Both the position numbers and the translations under genes were made by a program. A DNA stretch of 14,403 nt from Deltaproteobacteria bacterium. Its GTDB lineage: Bacteria; Desulfobacterota; Dissulfuribacteria; Dissulfuribacterales; JALVPX01. Every line of letters begins with the position of its first letter. Position 1 is the stretch's first letter. This document shows, in pieces, positions 8,802-12,813 of the stretch. The notes beneath the pieces were generated by a model that was not told the origin of the DNA, made no database searches, and saw only the letters and a program-made list of their open reading frames with translations. Location of the stretch: positions 1-14,403 of the forward strand of contig JALVPX010000128.1 in NCBI GenBank assembly GCA_027031565.1, given 5' to 3'.

Positions 8802-9306
8802 GTTGCAGTTCTCCCTTGAGCAGAACAGCCTTTTTGTGAAGAGGGTGATCCTTCTCGATCTTTTCTATCAATTTCAACAGGGCATACAAAAGTCCCTCCG
8901 GCCTTGGCGGACACCCAGGAACATAAACATCCACAGGAATGACCTTGTCTATACCCTGCAATGTGGAATAGGTGCGGAAGACCCCGCCGCTACAGGCACA
9001 GGCCCCCATGGCTATGACCCACTTGGGCTCGGCCATCTGGTCGTAGATACGCTTTAATATCGGCACCATTTTTTTTGTTATTGTGCCAGCTTCAATCAAG
9101 ACGTCTGCCTGGCGCGGAGAAAAGCTGGGCCTTTCCGCCCCGAAGCGGGCCATGTCATAGCCGGAAGCCAGGGCAGCCATCATCTCGATGCCGCAGCAGG
9201 CGGTCCCATACGGAAGCGGCCACGGAGAGCGCTTTCTGCCCCAATTAATGAGTTGTTCTAGTTTGGTAAGGAGCCACCCGTCTCCACTATAGGCCTCTAT
9301 AGCCAT
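8785..9306 (-). CDS. nuoB: NADH-quinone oxidoreductase subunit B (NuoB), N2 cluster
   Basis: NuoB binds cluster N2, the last [4Fe-4S] centre, which reduces quinone. With the ATG at 9306 the product is 173 aa. The N2 ligands are visible: adjacent Cys37 and Cys38 in PYGTACCGIEMM, Cys103 in MGACACSGGVF and Cys132 in YVPGCPPRPEGLL. An in-frame GTG at 9327 would add seven residues (MNRGGGK), but those codons are the ribosome binding site itself (GGGGAGGGGG four bases before the ATG). I therefore take the ATG. It follows nuoA by 13 bases and overlaps nuoC by 17. No NuoE/F/G is linked, so electrons must reach NuoI and NuoB from another source or from distant genes. Confidence 0.96.
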   Translation of the reverse strand: MAIEAYSGDGWLLTKLEQLINWGRKRSPWPLPYGTACCGIEMMAALASGYDMARFGAERPSFSPRQADVLIEAGTITKKMVPILKRIYDQMAEPKWVIAMGACACSGGVFRTYSTLQGIDKVIPVDVYVPGCPPRPEGLLYALLKLIEKIEKDHPLHKKAVLLKGELQHGTQR

Positions 9307-9310
9307 TTTG

Positions 9311-9320
9311 CCCCCTCCCC
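9311..9320 (-). promoter_or_regulatory. Ribosome binding site that sets the nuoB ATG start
   Basis: On the minus strand GGGGAGGGGG stands four bases before ATG at 9306 and begins in the last base of the nuoA stop codon. The in-frame GTG at 9327 would have to read through it, so it argues for the ATG. Confidence 0.75.
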
Positions 9321-9682
9321 TATTCACGCTCTATTCCCCGTTTGATAATCGCATAAAACAGGCCAACCAATAAAATGGCCACAAAAATAAACACCTCAAA
9401 AAATATGGCCCATCCCTGTCTGGCAAATACCTGATAACGTATGGCTACGGGATAGAGCAGGATCGTCTCGATATCGAAGATAAGAAAGAGCACGGCAACG
9501 ACATAATATCTCAGGCTGAAACGTTTGTGAGCCGGGTCCAGAAGCGGGACACCGCATTCGTAAGTCTCCAGCTTCTTTGGTTCTGGCCGAAGCGGGCCTA
9601 ATAAGGCGGATATGATGAGCATTGCCGAAATGGCCAGGAAGGACATGCCAACATAAAGAAAGATGGTCTCAAATCCATTCAC
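9320..9682 (-). CDS. nuoA: NADH-quinone oxidoreductase subunit A (NuoA)
   Basis: This three-helix membrane subunit lies next to NuoH in complex I and contributes the loop that lines the quinone cavity. The product is 120 aa from a GTG at 9682. Family hallmarks are LETYECGVPLLDPA (38-51), with the loop Cys43, and the FLIFDIETILLYP stretch (66-78). An in-frame TTG at 9727 would add 15 hydrophilic residues. I prefer the GTG because GGGAGGGAGC stands five bases ahead and the resulting N-terminus MNGFETIFLYVGM begins the first helix at once. It is the first gene of the leftward nuo operon and faces the divergent regulatory region. Confidence 0.94.
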   Translation of the reverse strand: MNGFETIFLYVGMSFLAISAMLIISALLGPLRPEPKKLETYECGVPLLDPAHKRFSLRYYVVAVLFLIFDIETILLYPVAIRYQVFARQGWAIFFEVFIFVAILLVGLFYAIIKRGIERE

Positions 9683-9687
9683 CTTCT

Positions 9688-9697
9688 GCTCCCTCCC
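9688..9697 (-). promoter_or_regulatory. Ribosome binding site that sets the nuoA GTG start
   Basis: On the minus strand GGGAGGGAGC stands five bases before GTG at 9682. No comparable purine run precedes the upstream in-frame TTG at 9727. This decides the start of nuoA. Confidence 0.75.
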
Positions 9698-9761
9698 AAA
9701 GGGGCTAGAGAAACGCTGCCCTGTCAAAGCATCAGAAACAACAACTTAATAATTAATTGCT

Positions 9762-9790
9762 AATCTAAAAGTTGCTGTTCTGATTTTCAA
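9762..9790 (-). promoter_or_regulatory. Candidate sigma-70-type promoter of the nuo operon
   Basis: On the minus strand TTGAAA (9790-9785), a 17-base spacer and TAGATT (9767-9762) match five of six and four of six consensus bases. The start site would fall near 9755, leaving a leader of about 70 bases before the nuoA GTG. Sequence match only; promoters of this quality also occur by chance in A+T-rich DNA. Confidence 0.4.
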
Positions 9791-9840
9791 GGATCAAACA
9801 AGGGTTAATTTTAAAAAAACTATGGCTAACGCATTTTATT

Positions 9841-9870
9841 TCGAGATTGCGCTATATATCACAATCTCGA
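9841..9870. promoter_or_regulatory. Perfect 9-bp inverted repeat containing a CRP/FNR-like site (site 1)
   Basis: TCGAGATTG at 9841-9849 is exactly repeated in inverse at 9862-9870 (CAATCTCGA), with 12 bases between. Nested in the same dyad is TTGCGC-TATATA-TCACAA (9847-9864): a six-base spacer flanked by half-sites matching the CRP-type TTGTGA/TCACAA at four and six of six bases. No T run follows on either strand, so a terminator is unlikely. An operator for a dimeric regulator is the better reading. Confidence 0.4.
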
Positions 9871-9890
9871 CCTAATCTATATTCCAGCAC

Positions 9891-9910
9891 TTTGTGATTG
9901 TCAACACAAA
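9891..9910. promoter_or_regulatory. CRP/FNR-family-like palindrome (site 2)
   Basis: TTTGTG (9891-9896) and CACAAA (9905-9910) form a perfect six-base inverted repeat. Read as a CRP-type site it is TTGTGA-N6-ACACAA, eleven of twelve half-site bases of TTGTGA-N6-TCACAA. CRP/FNR-family regulators, including HcpR of sulfate reducers, use sites of this general form. Which member acts here cannot be told from the site. Confidence 0.45.
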
Positions 9911-10004
9911 ATTGAATGGGTATTCATTTTTTTTTCTGGAACAAGGGCTGTTTATGGCCTGTAATATTTTTGTAACATATTTAACCCAATTTTTACTTTA
10001 ATAT

Positions 10005-10033
10005 TTGTATAGTTTTTTTAAAATTAGTATTAT
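10005..10033 (+). promoter_or_regulatory. Weak candidate promoter of the cytochrome cluster
   Basis: TTGTAT (10005-10010), a 17-base spacer and TATTAT (10028-10033) give three of six and five of six consensus bases. The start would lie near 10040, about 85 bases before the GTG at 10127. The region is very A+T rich, so chance matches are expected. Confidence 0.25.
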
Positions 10034-10085
10034 AAGAGATAGTCTGATATGACCTTCACAGGCATTTGTGGATTTTTTAACAGGA

Positions 10086-10103
10086 GCCTGCGTTTTAGCG
10101 GGC
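10086..10103 (+). promoter_or_regulatory. Hairpin in the leader just upstream of the first cytochrome gene
   Basis: GCCTGC (10086-10091) pairs with GCGGGC (10098-10103) through six pairs, one of them a G-U wobble, around loop GTTTTA. It ends nine bases before the Shine-Dalgarno sequence. It is compact and G+C rich in an otherwise A+T-rich leader, and could affect transcript stability or ribosome loading. No function is shown. Confidence 0.3.
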
Positions 10104-10112
10104 ACTGGTAAC

Positions 10113-10120
10113 GAGGAGGG
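10113..10120 (+). promoter_or_regulatory. Ribosome binding site for the GTG start at 10127
   Basis: GAGGAGGG stands six bases before the GTG at 10127 and explains use of this non-ATG start. Confidence 0.75.
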
Positions 10121-10126
10121 CCATAA

Positions 10127-10678
10127 GTGCAATCTTACAACACTCATGTAAAACGTATAGTCCTATTATTGGCCATCATGGCCTTGGTCGGCTATGGAGC
10201 AAAAAAGGTCTTGACACCAAGTACCTTTGGTGAATATGGCCACTACAGGGGGGCAGCCATTGAAAAAGAGGCTAACAGGCCTCTAAAGCACATGACGAAC
10301 TACTCATGCAAGAGCTGCCATGCCTTCGAATGGGAAATCCACGAGTATGGAAAGCACAAGACCATCTCCTGCGAATTCTGCCATGGCCCTTACGCCAACC
10401 ACGTAAAGGATGGGAAATATGTAGGCAGGCTGCCGGTGAAAAAGGGGCTTGAAATCAAGACCCTTTGTATCCGTTGCCACAACAAGGAGATCAAGGCAAG
10501 GCCCAAGGATGTCATCAAGACCATTAAGATGCCTGATCACTTGAAGAGTCAGCACGTGCGCGAGGATCATATCTGCAACCAGTGCCACCACGTACACGCT
10601 CCATTGAGATACATAAACAGGGCGAAAAAGGTGCTGGGGTTACTTACAGGCAAGGAGGCAGGCAATGAAGGACGTTAA
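10127..10678 (+). CDS. Membrane-anchored tetraheme cytochrome c
   Basis: This looks like a periplasmic electron carrier tethered to the inner membrane by an uncleaved N-terminal helix (about residues 10-25, IVLLLAIMALVGYGA). The 183-aa product has four CXXCH heme motifs: Cys61-His65 (CKSCH), Cys82-His86 (CEFCH), Cys114-His118 (CIRCH) and Cys150-His154 (CNQCH). There are further His residues for axial ligation. Size and anchor recall NrfH/NapC proteins, but the heme spacing differs and I cannot place it in that family with certainty. A NrfB-like role as redox shuttle is an alternative. Translation starts at a GTG behind a strong GAGGAGGG. The last 14 bases overlap the next gene, which indicates coupling. 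It would connect the Fe-S/NrfD module to the octaheme enzyme downstream. Confidence 0.85.
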   Translation: MQSYNTHVKRIVLLLAIMALVGYGAKKVLTPSTFGEYGHYRGAAIEKEANRPLKHMTNYSCKSCHAFEWEIHEYGKHKTISCEFCHGPYANHVKDGKYVGRLPVKKGLEIKTLCIRCHNKEIKARPKDVIKTIKMPDHLKSQHVREDHICNQCHHVHAPLRYINRAKKVLGLLTGKEAGNEGR

Positions 10679-11468
10679 GGCTGCCATTAACAAAGACAGA
10701 AGAGAGTTTGTCAAAAAGGTGCTCAGGGGTTCTATAGCGGGTTCCCTGTTCCTGGTATTGCCTATGGGAGGAGAGGGTTCAATCCAGATCCCGGAACAGA
10801 TCCCAGGCATAAGGGGCAAAGAATACGATATGTCCAAGCAACGCTTTGCTTTTATAGTTGACATAACCCGCTGTATCGGCTGCGGTTCTTGCTGTGTGGC
10901 AGACAAGCGGGAATACGATGTGCCAGATGGTCACTACAGGACATGGGTGGAACGCTACATCAAGGATTTTGACGACAATGTGTATGTAGATTGTCCAAAT
11001 GGCGGGCTGGATGGCTACCAGAAGCCGCGTACGGACATCCCTGGGAAGATAAGGGACACGTTTTTCGTACCAAAGCTGTGCAATATGTGTGAAAGGCCGT
11101 CTTGTGTGCAGGTGTGTCCGGTGGGTGCCACCTTTAAGACACCCGACGGGTTTGTGTTGATAGACAAAGACTACTGCGTAGGCTGCGCTTATTGTATTCA
11201 GGCTTGCCCCTACTCCGCACGTTTTCTGAATCCAAAGACCAAAACAGCAGACAAGTGCACATGGTGTTACCACAGGGTGCGAAAAGGCCTTCTTCCAGTT
11301 TGTGTCCATGTGTGCCCAGCCAAGGCAAGGAAGTTCGGTGACCTTAACGATCCAGAATCAGAGGTGAGCAAGATCCTTGCAAGCCCAGAGGTAATCACGG
11401 TCTTAAAACCAGACATGGGTAATCATCCTGCTCTCTACTATAAGGGCCTTAGAAGGGAGGTGGTCTAA
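10665..11468 (+). CDS. Tat-exported 4Fe-4S ferredoxin-type electron transfer subunit (NrfC/PsrB-like)
   Basis: This is the electron-transfer subunit that pairs with NrfD-type membrane proteins on the periplasmic side. The 267-aa product begins with a twin-arginine signal (DRREFVKK at 11-18, then a hydrophobic stretch). Four Cys groups of the DmsB/NrfC/PsrB fold follow: Cys70/73/76; Cys139/142/147/151; Cys171/174/177/181; and Cys198/201/213/217. In the first group the expected fourth Cys (CxxCxxCxxxC) is Asp80, and an extra Cys77 sits beside Cys76. One cluster may thus have an Asp ligand, be a [3Fe-4S] centre, or be ligated differently. The ATG at 10665 follows AAGGAGG at six bases. The stop at 11466-11468 directly abuts the nrfD-like ATG. 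No molybdopterin catalytic subunit is linked, so the role is within a cytochrome-linked quinol module. Confidence 0.88.
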   Translation: MKDVKAAINKDRREFVKKVLRGSIAGSLFLVLPMGGEGSIQIPEQIPGIRGKEYDMSKQRFAFIVDITRCIGCGSCCVADKREYDVPDGHYRTWVERYIKDFDDNVYVDCPNGGLDGYQKPRTDIPGKIRDTFFVPKLCNMCERPSCVQVCPVGATFKTPDGFVLIDKDYCVGCAYCIQACPYSARFLNPKTKTADKCTWCYHRVRKGLLPVCVHVCPAKARKFGDLNDPESEVSKILASPEVITVLKPDMGNHPALYYKGLRREVV

Positions 11469-12674
11469 ATGACTGAAGCAGTTCATACTGGCATGGCAGC
11501 AAATATTCTCAACTATGTCTTTCCAAATGACCTGCACGTCCACTGGAGCCTGATGATCGTGCTTTATCCATATATAACCGGAATCATAGCAGGCGCATTC
11601 ATCGTCTCATCACTTTACCACGTCTTCAAGGTGCAGGATTTGAAACCCGTTTCCCGCTACTCCCTTCTCTTTGCCTTGGCCTTTCTCGCATGTGCAACGT
11701 GGCCTCTTCTCAACCACCTGGGCCATCCAGAGAGAAACTGGGAGATGCTGATCACACCAAATCCAACATCTGCCATGGCAGGCTTTGGTTACATCTATTC
11801 TCTCTATGCCATCCTGTTGATATTTGAGGTGCTTTTTATCTACAGGCCTACAATGGTGGCCCTGAAGGCCCAATCCACTGGCAAGCTCAAGACGTTGTAC
11901 AACATCTTGACCTTTGGTAGTGAAGACCTTTCACCGCGCTCGATAGCCCTGGACAAAAAGATTATCGCTTTCTTGGCAGCGGTTGGAATCCCGATGGCCT
12001 GTATACTCCATGGCTACGTGGGTTTCATATTCGGAGCGGTAAAGGCACGCCCCTTGTGGTCGTCTCCGCTGATGCCTGTCATATTTCTTCTCTCGGCTAG
12101 TGTTTCTGGAATTGCTGGGGTGATTTTCTCCTATGTATTGATACAAAAATACAAAGGCAGACCCGTTGACTCCAAGTGCGTTATCACTCTTTCTAAGTTT
12201 TTGTGGGGAGCCTTCATTATATGTTTTACCTTTGAAATGTTAGAAATATTCCAGCATTCTTATCTCAAAACACACCATTGGGACATGATCCATGGTCTCT
12301 TGTGGGGACCTCTAAAGACCTCCTTCTGGAGGATGCAGGTGGGAATCTGTTCCCTTATTCCGCTGTTCCTTCTTGGTATTCTGATCATATTTAAGGTCCG
12401 GGAAAAGGCCTTTGTTTTCTTTGCCACAATAGCCTCTGGATTGTTGTTGCTACAGGTGCTCCTCATGCGCTGGAACGTGGTGATCGGCGGTCAGCTCATG
12501 TCACGAAGCAGCAGAGGTTTTACTACATTTCACCCGGCTTTCTTTGAAAAGGAAGGAATCCTGCCGGCAATTTTGATAATGGCAGCCCCTTTGGTCATAT
12601 TGTGGCTTCTTGGAAAGATTATGCCTATGTGGGAGGATAATCAGCCCTCTACAGAACCAACAACCAGGACATAA
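11469..12674 (+). CDS. nrfD: NrfD/PsrC-family polytopic membrane protein (quinone-interacting subunit)
   Basis: This integral membrane protein exchanges electrons between the quinone pool and the Fe-S partner encoded just upstream. The 401-aa product has about ten hydrophobic segments, the size of the longer NrfD/DsrP/HybB-like members. Family traits seen are LLNHLGHPER (80-89), HGYVGFIFGAVKARPLWSSP (181-200) followed by LMPVIFLLSA, and RWNVVIGGQ near residue 334. The ATG at 11469 follows the previous stop with no gap, and GGAGGT lies eight bases ahead. The C-terminus is a short hydrophilic tail rich in Thr and Pro. Together with the two preceding genes it resembles NrfBCD- or MccCD-type modules. 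I use the symbol for the family; direct equivalence to E. coli NrfD is not shown. Confidence 0.9.
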   Translation: MTEAVHTGMAANILNYVFPNDLHVHWSLMIVLYPYITGIIAGAFIVSSLYHVFKVQDLKPVSRYSLLFALAFLACATWPLLNHLGHPERNWEMLITPNPTSAMAGFGYIYSLYAILLIFEVLFIYRPTMVALKAQSTGKLKTLYNILTFGSEDLSPRSIALDKKIIAFLAAVGIPMACILHGYVGFIFGAVKARPLWSSPLMPVIFLLSASVSGIAGVIFSYVLIQKYKGRPVDSKCVITLSKFLWGAFIICFTFEMLEIFQHSYLKTHHWDMIHGLLWGPLKTSFWRMQVGICSLIPLFLLGILIIFKVREKAFVFFATIASGLLLLQVLLMRWNVVIGGQLMSRSSRGFTTFHPAFFEKEGILPAILIMAAPLVILWLLGKIMPMWEDNQPSTEPTTRT

Positions 12675-12813
12675 ACAACTTGGTGGCAATTTTAAAAATT
12701 TTTTGAGAAAGGAGGGGGTAGTCATGATCTAGAAAACTTAATGTGCAGCCCGTTTTTTATGGGAGGCTTAGGCCTGAGTCATATCACCAAAATATTTTTA
12801 GGAGGAGTTAGAT
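12675..12813 (+). other. 139-base gap between the nrfD-like gene and the octaheme gene
   Basis: This is the only sizeable gap in the rightward cluster. It has an A+T palindromic stretch after the nrfD-like stop, then a strong Shine-Dalgarno-like AAAGGAGGGGG (12708-12718) followed by a two-codon frame ATG ATC TAG (12724-12732). It ends with the AGGAGGAG (12800-12807) that serves the octaheme gene. No G+C-rich terminator hairpin with a T run is seen, so read-through from the upstream genes is plausible. I could not find a good internal promoter. Confidence 0.6.

Larger units (their letters stand above)
9683..10126. other. Divergent intergenic region between nuo operon and cytochrome cluster
   Basis: This 444-base A+T-rich stretch separates the leftward nuoA start from the rightward tetraheme cytochrome start. 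I see no convincing gene in it on either strand. It contains the leftward promoter candidate at 9762-9790, two CRP/FNR-like dyads at 9847-9864 and 9892-9909, a nine-base T run at 9927-9935, a weak rightward promoter candidate at 10005-10033 and a hairpin at 10086-10103. All regulation of both transcription units that is visible here must lie in it. Confidence 0.8.

Noticed and set aside
8371..9057. Long plus-strand open frame of 228 codons opposite nuoC and nuoB
   Set aside because: It lies antisense to two genes with unmistakable motifs, has low-complexity Phe/Ser runs mirroring the Lys/Glu codons of nuoC, and has no clear ribosome binding site. It is a shadow frame.
9682..9727. TTG at 9727 as the nuoA start
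   Set aside because: It adds 15 polar residues unlike NuoA, lacks a ribosome binding site, and the GTG at 9682 has GGGAGGGAGC ahead of it.
9913..9935. Small hairpin TGAAT/ATTCA followed by nine T, resembling a rho-independent terminator
   Set aside because: The stem is only five pairs with a single G-C pair, and no rightward transcript is known to arrive from upstream. The T run alone is not enough.
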